A stretch of DNA of 64,000 nucleotides from Ostreococcus mediterraneus (lineage: Eukaryota; Chlorophyta; Mamiellophyceae; Mamiellales; Bathycoccaceae). The position numbers and the translations under genes were made by a program. Below the pieces are notes generated by a model. It searched no databases. It had not been told where the DNA came from and saw only the letters and a program-made list of their open reading frames with translations. Position 1 is the stretch's first letter, and every line of letters starts with the position of its first letter. Below, piece by piece: positions 36,772 to 47,840 of the stretch. Where the stretch lies: the NCBI GenBank assembly GCA_012295225.1, contig WMKK01000005.1, positions 316,958 through 380,957 on the forward strand. Reading direction: 5' to 3'.

Positions 36772-38055
36772 CTAATACTGGCGATTGAGAAATTCTTCGA
36801 GCTCTTTGTCCGCGGCGTCCGCGGCATTCGCCTTTGCTTGCTCCTCATCCGTTGACTTTTTCTTCACCAAACGCGAACGGAACATCACGGGCTTACCCGT
36901 CTTTTTATGTGCCGGCGCACGCGCGCGCTCGAGTGCGCGCTGGAAACGTACTTCATGCTCCAGCTTTTGTTGTCGCATCTTTTCCTCGCGCGCCAAGCGA
37001 CGGCGCTCCTTTTCTTTCTGTTTTTCTAAATCCGCGACGACTTCAGCTGGGAGTGCGTCGATGGCGGTGAAATATTCATCCATCTTGGCTTCAATGTTTG
37101 TAAGCATTTGTAAGACGCTTATACTCGGGTCATGCGCGAATCCACATTCAAGATATACTTCAGTGACGCGTTTTGTGAGTTCTGTGAGCTCCTTTTCGAT
37201 GGTATTGTCGTCACCCTCATTGCCGCTCTGCAACTGCCGCATCAATCGTTCGCCTTTACGTTCCTCGGCGTCTATGGCTTGCTGCAGCTGCGCAATTTGC
37301 CCCCTCAGCGTCGATGTTTCGGCATCCATCTGTTCTTTTGTGCTCACATGCTTCGCCTTGACACTCTGCAGCGTTTCCTCTGCTTCACGCACGCTCTGGA
37401 TGAGGAATAAATTTTGCTCCTCCAATTGCGTAAACACGCGCAGGAGCTGCTCGGGCTCGGTAAAATACATGGGTACGCTCGACCCATCATCCTCGTCATC
37501 GATGTCACGTAAAGCTTCTGGATGTTCTTCAAACCACTCTGTAGGTGTCAACGAATCTAAAAATTTCTTGTACTCGTAGCATTCCTGCAATTTCTCTTCC
37601 TTTCGGTTTAATTCTTGCGATGCGCTCGCGATGTCGGCCTGCAACCGCTTCATCTCCTTGACCTTTTCGTGCTTCGCCCTCGCCTCACGCTCTGCCGCAT
37701 TCACCGCCTTGCGCACCTGTGCATCATTATCTTTCAAAAACTCATCGAACCGCGCGTGGTCTTCCGCAAGCATAAGCTCGCTCTTCCGCAACGCCTCCTC
37801 GCGTTGCGCCGTCGCGCGCTCCAACTTCTGAATTTCTTCAACCTTTGTGTCAATATCCATCTGCACCAAGAAAATTTCGCGCTTTCGCGCGACAAACGCG
37901 CGAACAGACTCGCGCCCGTCGCTTCGAATGTCCACACCGTCGCCCGCGACGCGCGCGCGCGCCACAGCCATGGTTTGGCACGATACACCAGAGGACGTTT
38001 CGCATTCCTCTATGCGCGCGCGCGGGGCTATGGCCGAGACGTGCGCGCGCGCCAT
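36772..38055 (-). CDS. CFAP100 (CCDC37/MIA1)-like coiled-coil protein of motile cilia
   Basis: A 427-residue protein, almost wholly coiled coil. REIFLVQMDIDTKVEEIQKLE, KSELMLAEDHARFDEFLKDND and YKKFLDSLTPTEWFEEHPE are the DUF4200 pattern of CFAP100, CFAP73 and CCDC38/42. The C-terminal KKTGKPVMFRSRLVKKK resembles the basic end of CFAP100. In Chlamydomonas this protein (MIA1) ties inner-arm dynein I1 regulation to the axoneme. A later ATG at 37971 (MAVARAR) may be the true start. The presence of such a gene is unexpected if the organism is Ostreococcus, which has no flagellum. Confidence 0.82.
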   Translation of the reverse strand: MARAHVSAIAPRARIEECETSSGVSCQTMAVARARVAGDGVDIRSDGRESVRAFVARKREIFLVQMDIDTKVEEIQKLERATAQREEALRKSELMLAEDHARFDEFLKDNDAQVRKAVNAAEREARAKHEKVKEMKRLQADIASASQELNRKEEKLQECYEYKKFLDSLTPTEWFEEHPEALRDIDDEDDGSSVPMYFTEPEQLLRVFTQLEEQNLFLIQSVREAEETLQSVKAKHVSTKEQMDAETSTLRGQIAQLQQAIDAEERKGERLMRQLQSGNEGDDNTIEKELTELTKRVTEVYLECGFAHDPSISVLQMLTNIEAKMDEYFTAIDALPAEVVADLEKQKEKERRRLAREEKMRQQKLEHEVRFQRALERARAPAHKKTGKPVMFRSRLVKKKSTDEEQAKANAADAADKELEEFLNRQY

Positions 38056-38240
38056 CGCGCGCGGCGTGCGAAATTAAGTCGATGCGAGAAGCGCGTGCGC
38101 GTGCGCGCGCGCGCGACGCCGTGTGCGGTCGGCACCGACGCGCGGCGTTCGTTGAAGGCGGAAGAACACGCCGACTAAAAATAAACAAACAAACCTCACA
38201 CGTCGGCGTCGCGACGCGCAACGTTGTTACCGCCGCGCCG

Positions 38241-41200
38241 ATGCCGTCGACGTCAACGACGCACGCGATGACGACGCGGGCGATACCGCGACGATGCGCG
38301 TGCGCGCCTTTGCGCGCGTCGAGGTGTAAAACAACGCGCGCGCGGGCGCGGGTTGCTGCCCATCGCGCATCGTCAACTTCTGCGAGCTCCACTGCGCCCG
38401 CCGACGCGCCTCAGCGCGCGGTGAAGTTTTGCATCGACCGCGGAGGGACGTTTACGGATGTGTATGCGGAGATCCCTGACGCGAGCGCGCCGCAAGGGGT
38501 GTCGTTCGTGACGATTAAGTTGTTGAGCGAGGACCCGAGGAACTACGCGAGCGCGCCTCGTGAAGGTATTCGTCGCGTGTTAGAACGCGTGGAAGGCCGA
38601 GCGATTTCGCGGGATGAAAAAGTACCGACGGCTAGAATTGATTGGATACGCATGGGTACGACGGTAGGGACGAATGCGTTGTTGGAAAGGAAAGGGGCGG
38701 CGACGGCGTTGGTGACCACGCGCGGGTTCGGCGACTTGTTGGCGATTGGGAATCAAGCGCGGCCGGATATATTTGATTTAAGTATCGAGCGGCCAGGAAC
38801 GCTGTATGAGCGCGTTGTTGAGGTGGATGAACGCGTGCGCGTGGTGAGTGAAGGGGAGATGATGCAGGGTGAATGCGTCGTCGGCTCCACGGGCGAGACG
38901 GTGGAGATTTTGCAAAAGCTCAATATCGACGCGTTGCGCCCGAAATTACAGGCGCTTTTGGACGACGGCATAAAGTCCATTTCAGTGGTTTTATTGCACT
39001 CGTACACCTTTGCCGAGCACGAGCAGGTGATTGGGAAATTAGCGTGCGATATGGGATTTGAGCACGTCGCTTTATCGAGCGCGTTGGTGCCCATGGTTCG
39101 CGCGGTGCCGCGCGGGCACACTGGTGCTGTCGATGCGTATCTCACGCCATGCATTAGAACGTATATTGATTCATTTCTTGATGGATTTGACGACGGCTTG
39201 AGTGAAGTCAAGGTGAGTTTCATGCAGAGCGATGGTGGCTTGACGCCGGCGGATAATTTTAGTGGCTATCAAGCCATCTTGAGTGGCCCAGCGGGTGGTG
39301 TCGTTGGATTCGCGCTCACCACGAGCGCGGCGTTACGCGACGATGGCGACGATGGGCGCACACCAATCATTGGATTCGACATGGGTGGAACGAGTACGGA
39401 CGTCAGTCGATACGATCCGCGAGGCGGGTACGAGCAAGTGACGGAGACGACGACGGCGGGCGTCACCGTACAAGCACCGCAATTAGATATCACAACCGTC
39501 GCCGCTGGTGGAGGGTCGGCGCTCACATTTCGTTCTGGTACATTCTACGTTGGTCCTGAAAGCGTCGGTTCACAGCCTGGCCCGGTGTGCTATCGCAAAG
39601 GAGGCGCGCTCGCCGTGACGGATGCCAATTTGGTGCTTGGCCGCATTCTTCCAAATTATTTCCCGAAAATTTTCGGTGCGAATGAAGACGAGCCGCTCGA
39701 TTACGACGCCTCATTCGCGGCATTTGAAGAACTTTCGAAGCGCATCAATGACGAGACTGGCGGGAGTTTGACCACCGAGGAAGTGGCGATGGGTTTTTTG
39801 AGAGTCGCTAACGAAGCGATGTGCAGACCGATTAGAGAAATTACCGAAAGCAAAGGGTACGAAATTTCGTCCCATGTTTTGGCCGCGTTCGGAGGTGCCG
39901 GCCCACAGCATGCATGCGCAATTGCGCGCGACTTAGGCATGTCCACTGTGTTCGTGCATCGATTTTGTGGTATTCTCTCAGCCTATGGCATGGGTCTCGC
40001 TGACGTCGTCGCCGAGTCGCAGGTTGCGTGCGCGGCAAAGTATGACAACTCCGACGAGCTCGCCCAAGCCATGACTAGCATGTCCACCCTTAAAGACCGC
40101 GTCACGACGCAATTGACTGCGAATGGCGCATTCGAACCTCATGATGTGCGATGCGAGTGCTTTCTGAATTTGCGTTACGACGGTTCTGATACGGCGATGA
40201 TGGTTCCAGAGCCAGAAGATGGCGATTACGCCAAGGCTTTCCGCGAACGGTTCGTACGCGAATATGGCTTTGACCTCAAAGGCCGCGCATTGCTAATTGA
40301 CGACGTGCGCGTGCGTGGCGTCGCAAACAACACTCTATTGACACGTTTGCCGATTGCGTCATGCGCGCCGGGCGAAACGCCGCAGGCGCGCGATAGCACG
40401 CGAGTGTATTTTGAAGATTTAGGATGGTGCGACACGCCAGTGTTCATGTTTGACAGCTTACTCGGCGGGATGTCTATTGAAGGTCCAGCGATAATCATGA
40501 ATGGCACGTCGACGTGCGTGATTGAGCCTGCGTGCGTCGGGGAGGTCACCGCATACGGGGACTTGAAAATCACTGTGCCAATCACAAAGGCAAAATCAGA
40601 CGGCGCTAACGAGGAGGACTACTCCAAGCCAGACGCGATTTTGATTTCAATCTTTAGCAACCGCTTCATGGGTATCGCCGAACGCATGGGTCGAACACTG
40701 CAGCGCACGAGTGTGTCGACGAACATCAAGGAACGATTGGACTTTTCGTGCGCCATTTTTGGGCCAGATGGAGGACTCGTCGCCAACGCGCCGCACGTCC
40801 CCGTACACCTCGGCGCGATGTCTGCGACGGTATCGTGGCAGCTCGACCACTGGGGATTTGATGGTTTACACGAAGGTGATGTATTGGTCACGAATCACCC
40901 GCAAGCGGGTGGGAGTCACCTCCCAGACATTACTGTTGTCACGCCAGTGTTTCGAGATGGAAAAATTGTCTTTTTCGTCGCCTCGCGTGGACATCACGCT
41001 GACGTTGGCGGATTGACTCCCGGGTCGATGCCACCGTTCTCAAAAACGATCGCTGATGAAGGCGCGGCAATTAAGACGTTCAAGCTTGTCGACCGTGGCG
41101 TGTATCAAGAAGAAGGCATCGTGAAATTGTTGACAAAGCCAGACACTGGGAGTAAAGGCACTCGGAAGCTCGCGGATAATTTAAGTGATTTAAGTGCGCA

Positions 41201-42233
41201 AGTCGCCGCAAATCAACGCGGCATCACGCTTTTGAATGAATTAATCGACGAGTGTGGATTAAATCAAGTGCAGGCGTACATGAACCATGTGCAAGATAAC
41301 GCCGAACTTGCGGTGCGCGACATGCTCAAGCAAGCGGCTCGAAACGTCATCGCCGACGCCGCCCGACTTGGCGCTGAAGTGAGTGGTGAGCGCGTCACAT
41401 TGAAAGCTGTCGACTGCATGGATGACGGAAGCCAAGTATATTTGACCCTGACGCTCGATGCTGAGCACGGTACGGCAGATTTCGACTTTACGGGCACATC
41501 GAACCAAGTTGATGGGAACTGGAACGCGCCACCCGCGGTCACAAACGCGGCTGTCATTTACAGCATTCGATGCTTAGTGAAGCAGGAAATTCCACTCAAT
41601 CAAGGATGCTTGAAACCGGTGACGATTGCCGTACCGGATGGATGCTTTCTGTCGCCTTCAGAATCCGCCGCCGTCGTGGGAGGCAACGTACTGACGTCGC
41701 AGCGCGTGACGGATGTGTGTCTGGCCGCATTCGGCGCGTGCGCAAACGCGCAAGGGTGCATGAACAATTTGACGTTTGGCGATGACACTTTCGGATATTA
41801 CGAAACAATCGGCGGCGGCGCAGGTGCTGGACCAGACTTTCACGGGGCTTCGGCGGTTCAGTGTCACATGACAAACACGCGGATTACTGATCCGGAGATA
41901 TTAGAGCGCCGATACCCGGTGATTTTGCGCGAATTTTCCATTCGCCACGGCTCTGGCGGCGACGGTCAAACGCATGGTGGCGACGGCATAGTGCGTCGAC
42001 TTGAATTTTTAAAAGATATCACGGTGAGCGTATTATCTGAACGACGCGTTTTCGCCCCGAAAGGTCTCGCTGGGGGCGCAGACGGAGCTCGCGGCGTGAA
42101 CACGCTCACGCGCGCGAATGGCGAAGTCATTGATTTGGGTGGTAAAAATAGCATTCAAGTTTCGCGTGGTGATGTTTTGACAATTGCTTCTCCTGGTGGT
42201 GGCGGCTTCGGCAACCCAAAAAAACACACCTAA
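38241..42233 (+). CDS. 5-oxoprolinase, ATP-dependent
   Basis: A 1330-residue protein, about 50 residues longer at the N-terminus than typical enzymes. The extra part (Thr/Arg/Ala-rich) may be an organelle presequence. The hydantoinase A part begins [14 protein letters not shown] (residue 64 on) and contains [16 protein letters not shown], both nucleotide-binding signatures. The hydantoinase B part begins around [31 protein letters not shown] and runs to the C-terminal GGGGFGNP. The enzyme opens 5-oxo-L-proline to glutamate in glutathione turnover. The frame is open to 37845, overlapping the divergent coiled-coil gene; MPSTST at 38241 avoids this. Confidence 0.94.
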   Translation: MPSTSTTHAMTTRAIPRRCACAPLRASRCKTTRARARVAAHRASSTSASSTAPADAPQRAVKFCIDRGGTFTDVYAEIPDASAPQGVSFVTIKLLSEDPRNYASAPREGIRRVLERVEGRAISRDEKVPTARIDWIRMGTTVGTNALLERKGAATALVTTRGFGDLLAIGNQARPDIFDLSIERPGTLYERVVEVDERVRVVSEGEMMQGECVVGSTGETVEILQKLNIDALRPKLQALLDDGIKSISVVLLHSYTFAEHEQVIGKLACDMGFEHVALSSALVPMVRAVPRGHTGAVDAYLTPCIRTYIDSFLDGFDDGLSEVKVSFMQSDGGLTPADNFSGYQAILSGPAGGVVGFALTTSAALRDDGDDGRTPIIGFDMGGTSTDVSRYDPRGGYEQVTETTTAGVTVQAPQLDITTVAAGGGSALTFRSGTFYVGPESVGSQPGPVCYRKGGALAVTDANLVLGRILPNYFPKIFGANEDEPLDYDASFAAFEELSKRINDETGGSLTTEEVAMGFLRVANEAMCRPIREITESKGYEISSHVLAAFGGAGPQHACAIARDLGMSTVFVHRFCGILSAYGMGLADVVAESQVACAAKYDNSDELAQAMTSMSTLKDRVTTQLTANGAFEPHDVRCECFLNLRYDGSDTAMMVPEPEDGDYAKAFRERFVREYGFDLKGRALLIDDVRVRGVANNTLLTRLPIASCAPGETPQARDSTRVYFEDLGWCDTPVFMFDSLLGGMSIEGPAIIMNGTSTCVIEPACVGEVTAYGDLKITVPITKAKSDGANEEDYSKPDAILISIFSNRFMGIAERMGRTLQRTSVSTNIKERLDFSCAIFGPDGGLVANAPHVPVHLGAMSATVSWQLDHWGFDGLHEGDVLVTNHPQAGGSHLPDITVVTPVFRDGKIVFFVASRGHHADVGGLTPGSMPPFSKTIADEGAAIKTFKLVDRGVYQEEGIVKLLTKPDTGSKGTRKLADNLSDLSAQVAANQRGITLLNELIDECGLNQVQAYMNHVQDNAELAVRDMLKQAARNVIADAARLGAEVSGERVTLKAVDCMDDGSQVYLTLTLDAEHGTADFDFTGTSNQVDGNWNAPPAVTNAAVIYSIRCLVKQEIPLNQGCLKPVTIAVPDGCFLSPSESAAVVGGNVLTSQRVTDVCLAAFGACANAQGCMNNLTFGDDTFGYYETIGGGAGAGPDFHGASAVQCHMTNTRITDPEILERRYPVILREFSIRHGSGGDGQTHGGDGIVRRLEFLKDITVSVLSERRVFAPKGLAGGADGARGVNTLTRANGEVIDLGGKNSIQVSRGDVLTIASPGGGGFGNPKKHT

Positions 42234-42329
42234 AACAACGTCTTGCAATTTATTCTTTTACTAGTAGCTGATAAGCATTCATTCCTCTCGGTGTTTTTAC
42301 ACAAATAAATTTATTCGCTATCAATTCGT

Positions 42330-43742
42330 TCATTCAGGCAGCGCCGTGCCGCGTTCTAAGTTGGCCTTGATTTCCTTTGAGTATTTATCATACGCCTTTG
42401 CGAGCTGCTGGTTATAGCGCTCATTTCTGATGTTGATGCCATCCACATCCTTTGCAGCGTGCGTCTTCTTCTCGCGCAAGGCCACTTGTTTGCGCTGCGC
42501 CGTCGCCACGTGGTTCGCCAAACGCTCGATAGCTTCTTGCGAAGGCTTGTTCGATTCATGGTGAATGCTATCGGCACTGCGGTAAAAGTCAGGCACGCAC
42601 TCTTTTTGTGCATTGTATGCGTTCATATCAACCTCAATGTTGGCGTTCGCGCGTTCATAATTGGCGTATTGGCGGTCAGCGCTAAACTGCCCGGCGTTCT
42701 TTGGGTCGTAGACTTCCTTCTTTTTCACCTTTTTATTCGCCCGCTCGACTTGCTCTAAAGTCGCCGTGAGATGATACGCCGTAGGACTGATGCCTTGTTT
42801 CACCATGGCGTCTGTGCGCGACTTATCCTGCGCGTCCTTGAGCTTTCGCTTTTGCGCGTTGGCGTACTCCTCTGGCGCGTCTACTCGCTTCTTTTCATCA
42901 ACAACAGCCTTTTGATTCAGTTTCCGCCCTTCATTCAACTTTAAGCGCAATTCGAACAACTTGCGCTGCTTCGCATTCATTCCTTGCATCGGATTGCCCG
43001 CATCTGGCACCGTCATCGTCGTCGTCGTTGCCGCCGCCCACTCCTCCTCGGCGCGGCGGTCCGCCTCAGCCATCTCCTTCAACCGTCTCGCCGACGCTAC
43101 ATCCGGATTCTCCGTCCCAACCGCTCGCGCTTCGCGATTTGCCACCGTCTGTTCCGCCTTATGTCGCGCCAAAACCTCTCGCCCAGCCTCCGTGAGCTCA
43201 TCATCTCCAATCAATTCGCGCGGAATCTCCCCGCAATCCACCACCCGAATCGTCTCGCGCGTCTTCCCACTCTTCGACCCACACGCCTCCACCCGTCGCA
43301 CGACATCCATACCATCACAAACCATCCCAAATACCACGTGTTTATCATCCAACCACGCCGTGTTGCCAGTCGTGATAAAAAACTGCGACCCATTCGTGTG
43401 CGGTCCCGAGTTTGCCATCGACAGCGTCCCCGCGCCCGCGTGCTTCAGCTCAAAGTTCTCGTCGCGAAACGTGCGACCGTAGATGGACTCCCCCCCGGTG
43501 CCGTCGTGATTGGTAAAATCCCCGCCCTGGCACATAAAATTCGGAATCACGCGATGAAACGTGCTGTTTTTAAACGTCAGCGCGTGGCCAGACGATGCGG
43601 ATTGGCCTCGCTCGCCCGTGCACAACGCGCGAAAGTTTTCCGCCGTGCGCGGCACGACGTCGGCGCGGAGTTCGATGGTGACTCGACCGATGGGCGACGC
43701 GCCGATGGCGAGGTCGAGGAACACGCGCGGGAGCGGCGACAT
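42330..43742 (-). CDS. cyclophilin-SYF2 fusion protein
   Basis: A single uninterrupted 470-residue frame. Residues 7-172 are a full cyclophilin: [15 protein letters not shown] with the active Arg (R64), then [14 protein letters not shown] and [11 protein letters not shown] with the Trp (W130) of the cyclosporin site. An acidic helical linker follows. Residues about 248-465 are SYF2: [49 protein letters not shown] and [32 protein letters not shown]2 is a subunit of the Prp19/NTC complex; several cyclophilins also sit in activated spliceosomes. The fusion would place a prolyl isomerase directly at SYF2. Confidence 0.93.
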   Translation of the reverse strand: MSPLPRVFLDLAIGASPIGRVTIELRADVVPRTAENFRALCTGERGQSASSGHALTFKNSTFHRVIPNFMCQGGDFTNHDGTGGESIYGRTFRDENFELKHAGAGTLSMANSGPHTNGSQFFITTGNTAWLDDKHVVFGMVCDGMDVVRRVEACGSKSGKTRETIRVVDCGEIPRELIGDDELTEAGREVLARHKAEQTVANREARAVGTENPDVASARRLKEMAEADRRAEEEWAAATTTTMTVPDAGNPMQGMNAKQRKLFELRLKLNEGRKLNQKAVVDEKKRVDAPEEYANAQKRKLKDAQDKSRTDAMVKQGISPTAYHLTATLEQVERANKKVKKKEVYDPKNAGQFSADRQYANYERANANIEVDMNAYNAQKECVPDFYRSADSIHHESNKPSQEAIERLANHVATAQRKQVALREKKTHAAKDVDGINIRNERYNQQLAKAYDKYSKEIKANLERGTALPE

Positions 43743-43963
43743 GGCGCGCGACGTCGTGGAATGACGACGCGTGATTCGTGAGGTTTCGGCGGCTGCGCGA
43801 GGCGAGCCGCCACACGCCGACGCTGGTCACGGACGCCGACGAGTGACGTACAGACGTTGCGCGCGCGAGTGAGGGATCTCGAAGGTGCGCGAAACGAGGT
43901 GCGGTACGGCGACGACGACGTCGCGACGCACGCGTCGGCGATTCGTTCATTCAATCATTCGCG

Positions 43964-44560
43964 ATGGGGAAGAATCGCTTAAAGACGAAGCAATTCGCCG
44001 CGGTAAAACGCATGATAAACCCGAAAGAGATTGCCAAACGCAAGGATGATGGTAAGGGTGGAAAAACAACGAGATTTATGGATGATCAAGTCAAGGTGAA
44101 ACACGTGGAGACGCAATCAGCGGCGTTGTTTGGGAAGTTTAACTCGCAGCTCAAGCCTCCGTACAACGTCATCATCGACACAAACTTTATCAACTTTTCA
44201 ATCAAGAATAAGATTGATATCGTGAAAGGGATGATGGATTGTTTGTATGCGCAGTGCACGCCGCATATTACGGATTGCGTGATGGCGGAATTGGAGAAGC
44301 TTGGTCAAAAGTATCGGGTGGCGTTGCGCATCGCGAAGGACCCAAGATTTGAGCGGCTGCCGTGTCAACACAGAGGGACGTACGCGGATGATTGTATTTG
44401 CGAGCGCGTCAAGGCGCATCGTTGTTACATCGTCGCCACGTGTGATACGGATTTGAAGCGTCGAATCCGTAAGATTCCAGGCGTGCCCATCATGTGTCTA
44501 GGCAATCACAAGTACACGGTGGAGCGCTTACCAGAGGCGGGCGGCATCGGCAACTCGTAG
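43964..44560 (+). CDS. FCF1: FCF1/UTP24, PIN-domain endonuclease of small-subunit rRNA processing
   Basis: A 198-residue protein, normal length. It starts [16 protein letters not shown], conserved in FCF1. The PIN domain opens with [14 protein letters not shown] (metal-binding D72) and has further acidic residues in [13 protein letters not shown] and [17 protein letters not shown] Cys/His cluster ([18 protein letters not shown]) matches the family zinc-like site. FCF1 acts in the nucleolar processome at the 5-prime end of 18S rRNA and within it. Divergent from the cyclophilin-SYF2 gene, 221 bp between starts. Confidence 0.96.
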   Translation: MGKNRLKTKQFAAVKRMINPKEIAKRKDDGKGGKTTRFMDDQVKVKHVETQSAALFGKFNSQLKPPYNVIIDTNFINFSIKNKIDIVKGMMDCLYAQCTPHITDCVMAELEKLGQKYRVALRIAKDPRFERLPCQHRGTYADDCICERVKAHRCYIVATCDTDLKRRIRKIPGVPIMCLGNHKYTVERLPEAGGIGNS

Positions 44561-44757
44561 TCGCGCGGTCATTGTGGGTGCTTAGAACGTCGCAGTAGGG
44601 CGCGATAGCGCCGCACTGGCTTTCGCACACATCGACACACATGATGTGCTCTCGACCGTGCGCGCGGCGTCGCGTGGCGTCGCGTCGTCGTCACTTTATA
44701 GACATTGTAAAATCACATACATCCTTTGTAGCTCGACGGCACAACTTGACACTCGTC

Positions 44758-45555
44758 ATGTTTCAAGACGTCGACCCCGACGAGCGCGCCGCGCAAGTCC
44801 GTCGGCGCAAAACATACCTCGCGGAGCTCGATGCGCAAGTGGCGTATCGAAAATCGCTCTCGAATGACGATGCGGAGTGTGGAAAGCACGCGCACAGATT
44901 GTTTGAATTCCAACGAGAAGCCGCACGAACCGCGCTCGCGCCGCTCGAGACGCGGTCATTTTCGCGCGACGGCGCGCGAGTAGGCGATGCATCGTTTTCA
45001 TCGCACTCGCCAGTGCACGCGCGGCGTTCGCCGGTGTCGAGTGGCGCGCATTTCGGAGTTGAGCGCGAGGCTGATGCGAGACGCAAAGAGAGCGCGGCGC
45101 GTTATAAATTTGAGCTCGAGAAGCAAATAGCCGCGCAAAAGGCGGCGAAAGAGGCTGCAGCGCGCGAAGCGCGTAGGATGTTAGAATTAGAAGAGGCCCG
45201 GGTGGAGGCGGAGCGCGAGGCATTGATGCGCCGATTTAGAAAGGAGGAATCACGCACCGTCGAGCCAGTCCCCGACGAAGGCAAAGACGACGACGACAAA
45301 GACAAAGACGAAGACAAAGACAAAGACAAAGACAATGACGACGATGACGAAACCATTTTCATCGAAGAATCAAAGTTTATAGACATACATACGACGTCGC
45401 TACCGTTAGCACACCAACCAAAGGTGCCACGTGATGACACAGACGTCCAGGTGGCGCCCGTGATTGAAAAAGCGACGCCCATCGAGCGCGGCTCTGTGCG
45501 CTCGATGGCAAGCATGTGGCAGCGAAGAGTCGAAACATTAGCGACACATGAGTAG
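44758..45555 (+). CDS. coiled-coil protein with CSPP1/CCDC66-like YxxEL motifs
   Basis: A 265-residue protein from the ATG at 44758 (MFQDVDPDERAAQ). Two short segments, YLAELDAQVAYRK (residues 20-32) and YKFELEKQIAAQKAAKE (116-132), share a Y-x-x-EL-x-x-Q pattern seen in ciliary and centrosomal proteins such as CSPP1 and CCDC66. A helical Ala/Glu/Arg-rich stretch and a Lys/Asp repeat (residues 176-198, coded by GACAAA units at about 45295-45338) follow. The orthology is weak; only a coiled-coil, microtubule-associated type can be suggested. The frame is open to 44641 but the extra residues look like leader. Confidence 0.55.
   Translation: MFQDVDPDERAAQVRRRKTYLAELDAQVAYRKSLSNDDAECGKHAHRLFEFQREAARTALAPLETRSFSRDGARVGDASFSSHSPVHARRSPVSSGAHFGVEREADARRKESAARYKFELEKQIAAQKAAKEAAAREARRMLELEEARVEAEREALMRRFRKEESRTVEPVPDEGKDDDDKDKDEDKDKDKDNDDDDETIFIEESKFIDIHTTSLPLAHQPKVPRDDTDVQVAPVIEKATPIERGSVRSMASMWQRRVETLATHE
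45295..45338 (+). repeat. GACAAA hexamer run in coding sequence
   Basis: Tandem hexamers encoding alternating Asp and Lys in the coiled-coil protein; imperfect units (gacgaa, gacaat) break it. Confidence 0.7.
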
Positions 45556-45628
45556 GATGCATAGAATCTATAATCTTAGTACGTGTACATTATAATTTTT
45601 TCTGCGCTCGCGAACGAAGCGAGCAAGA

Positions 45629-46861
45629 CTAAGACGAGCAGAATGGACAGTTGTGCAATTTTTCGTGAATGTAAACGTCGCACGCAAAGCAAAACATCTT
45701 CGTGCAATCCTCGCATGTCGACGCTAAACTCCTATCGCTAATCGTCGCCAAACATGCCGCACACTCCAAAGTCGCAGTGACGTTAGATTTGTCGTCAGCT
45801 GCGGCGTCTAATTCGTTGAACGCCTTGACTGGGAACAAGTGGTGGTACGACCGCGCGAGATGCGGCGAAGACACGAGCGTCAGTCGGCACACCGCACATT
45901 GAGAAGGTAACTCGTCAATACGCCCCGAGCATCGAGGACACACGTAATCTCCAGTAACCCCAACCGTCAACGCATCGCTTGCGACGTGTTTCTTCTGGGG
46001 AAAGCCCATTTGCACCAAGCTCGACTTTGTCGCCTCTTCGCTCAGCGGCGGCGGCGGCGCGTGCGCCATGATTAAATCATGCAAGTGATCAGCATTCAAG
46101 CTCACGCCAAAATCCCCACCGGTTTCATCCGCCATTCTACGACTCACGTGCAGCTCGGCGGCGAGCGACACGACGTTCACGCGCACTTTCGCCGCCTTGG
46201 CCGACGCGACCTCTGTCCACACGTTCCCCGGGTCGCACGTCGACAACGCGGACAAAATATACAAAACTTCCCGGCTGCCGTAGGCGGGAATCGACTTCAA
46301 CGACGTTCGCGCAACGTTCAATGTGTTTTGTAAACTAAAATCCCCACTCGCATCGAGCGTTTTCTTCAACGCGCTCACGTGCGCCTCTGGACTCCCGCTC
46401 AACTCCGTCAACCGCTCGCCCACACCATCCCGCGCGACGATCAACCCGAGCTGACTCAGCGGGTTTTGATTGAAATACTCCCTAATGAACCCAATCACGC
46501 ACTGCCCGATGACGCTCAAGCGATTCGGTCTAAAATCCTCCTCGTTCGCCGCGCGAGACAAATCCACCACCACGTACATGAACCGAATCATCCCCTTACA
46601 CGCGTGTGCGCTCGACGCCATCGCCGCCATCTTCGCCCGTCGCTCGCGCGCATCCGCCTCAACGCGCCCTTTGCTCACGCGCAACCGCCCCGTCGTTGGG
46701 TCTTCCTCGAGATCCTCCCACGCGCGTTCGCTCGCGTACTTTTTCTCCCAGGCGCGAAGGCTCGCCGCTTGCGCCTCAGCCGCGAGCTCATCGTCGTTCC
46801 CATCGCCGTGACCCGCGCCGTCGTCGCCGTACTCGCCCTCGGCACCGTACGCAGCCGTCAT
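45629..46861 (-). CDS. TFIIH subunit p44/SSL1 (GTF2H2)
   Basis: A 410-residue protein. A von Willebrand A-like domain follows an N-terminal helix (RFMYVVVDLSRAANEEDFRPNRL, then GFIREYFNQNPLSQLGLIVARDG). A first zinc site (YVCPRCSGRIDELPSQCAVC) and a C-terminal C4/RING-like site (ECAACLATISDR ... CEDCTKMFCFACDVYIHEKLHNCPFC) match p44. In TFIIH this subunit stimulates the XPD helicase in nucleotide-excision repair and supports transcription initiation. Length is near the family norm. The gene is divergent from RAB21 with 110 bp between starts. Confidence 0.94.
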   Translation of the reverse strand: MTAAYGAEGEYGDDGAGHGDGNDDELAAEAQAASLRAWEKKYASERAWEDLEEDPTTGRLRVSKGRVEADARERRAKMAAMASSAHACKGMIRFMYVVVDLSRAANEEDFRPNRLSVIGQCVIGFIREYFNQNPLSQLGLIVARDGVGERLTELSGSPEAHVSALKKTLDASGDFSLQNTLNVARTSLKSIPAYGSREVLYILSALSTCDPGNVWTEVASAKAAKVRVNVVSLAAELHVSRRMADETGGDFGVSLNADHLHDLIMAHAPPPPLSEEATKSSLVQMGFPQKKHVASDALTVGVTGDYVCPRCSGRIDELPSQCAVCRLTLVSSPHLARSYHHLFPVKAFNELDAAADDKSNVTATLECAACLATISDRSLASTCEDCTKMFCFACDVYIHEKLHNCPFCSS

Positions 46862-46971
46862 AGCGCCCGGGACGTCGGTAGCCGGCGCGCGCGGGCGTTT
46901 GACGCGCGAACGATTGCGCGATTGACATCTGGTGTCAACCTCACACGCACGCGCGTGTTCAACGTGCGACG

Positions 46972-47757
46972 ATGAAGACGTTCAAGGTATGGATGCGGCG
47001 CGATCGATCGCGATGTATAGTGCGCGACGCACACAGCGCGCGGTCGTCGTCGAGGATGCTCGCGATTCGCACGCGGCGCGTGAATTGATTGATTGAATAG
47101 ATTTTTGATTTGCTGTTGACATTTGGGACTGAATTTAAACTCGTCGACGCATAGGTTGTGCTCTTGGGCGAAGGGCGCGTGGGGAAAACCTCGCTGCTAT
47201 TACGTTACATGAATAATACGTTTTCTGACGCGCAAACGCCGACGGTGCAAGCGACGTATTTGAGTAAAAAGGTACCGTGCGACGACGGAGCGCTCGTCGA
47301 CATCAACGTGTGGGACACCGCCGGACAAGAACGATTTCACGCGCTCGGTCCGATTTACTATCGCGATGCCGATGCGGCAGTGTTGGTGTATGACATTACC
47401 GATCAGGATTCGTTCGCGCGGGTGAAGAGCTGGGTGAAGGAGTTGAAGCAGATTAACGGGGATGAGAACATTGCGTTGGCGGTGTGCGCGAATAAGAGCG
47501 ATTTGGAACGCTCGAGGCGGGTATCGAACGAGGAGGGCGAGACTTACGCGAAGAGCATCGGGGCGGAGTTTTTCAGTACGAGCGCCAAGGCGAATAAGTG
47601 TGTAGAGGCGGTGTTTGTGAGCGTGGCGAAGAGGTTGGAGAAGAAACATCGCGGGAGCGGCGGCGCGGCGGGCGCGAGCGGCGGAGCGAAATCGGGACGG
47701 ACGTCGTTGAAAATCGCGGATGAGGACGCGAAACCCAAAGGCGGAGAGTGTTGTTGA
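46972..47757 (+). CDS. RAB21-like small GTPase (one intron)
   Basis: Joined from exon 1 (46972-46986, MKTFK) and exon 2 (47155-47757), giving 205 residues. The junction creates MKTFKVVLLGEGRVGKTSLL, with the P-loop intact; without splicing the P-loop strand lacks a start. G3 reads WDTAGQERFHALGPIYYRD, G4 NKSD, G5 STSAKA. HALGPIYYRDA and the SWVKELKQ segment point to RAB21 and the RAB5/22 endosomal group. The C-terminal CC motif after a Gly/Ala-rich tail is the prenylation site. Role: early endosome traffic, by family. Confidence 0.92.
46987..47154 (+). other. intron of the RAB21-like gene
   Basis: 168 bases, beginning GTATGG and ending GCATAG. It is more AT-rich in its 3-prime half, with an actgaat branch-site match about 20 bases from the acceptor. 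Phase 0 after the fifth codon. Confidence 0.85.
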
Positions 47758-47840
47758 TGTCTCATCATTCCATCTATCTATAGCTATAGCTGTTTCTTCT
47801 AATATTCTAACGCTAGTCTACAGTACCTACCTACTGCTAC

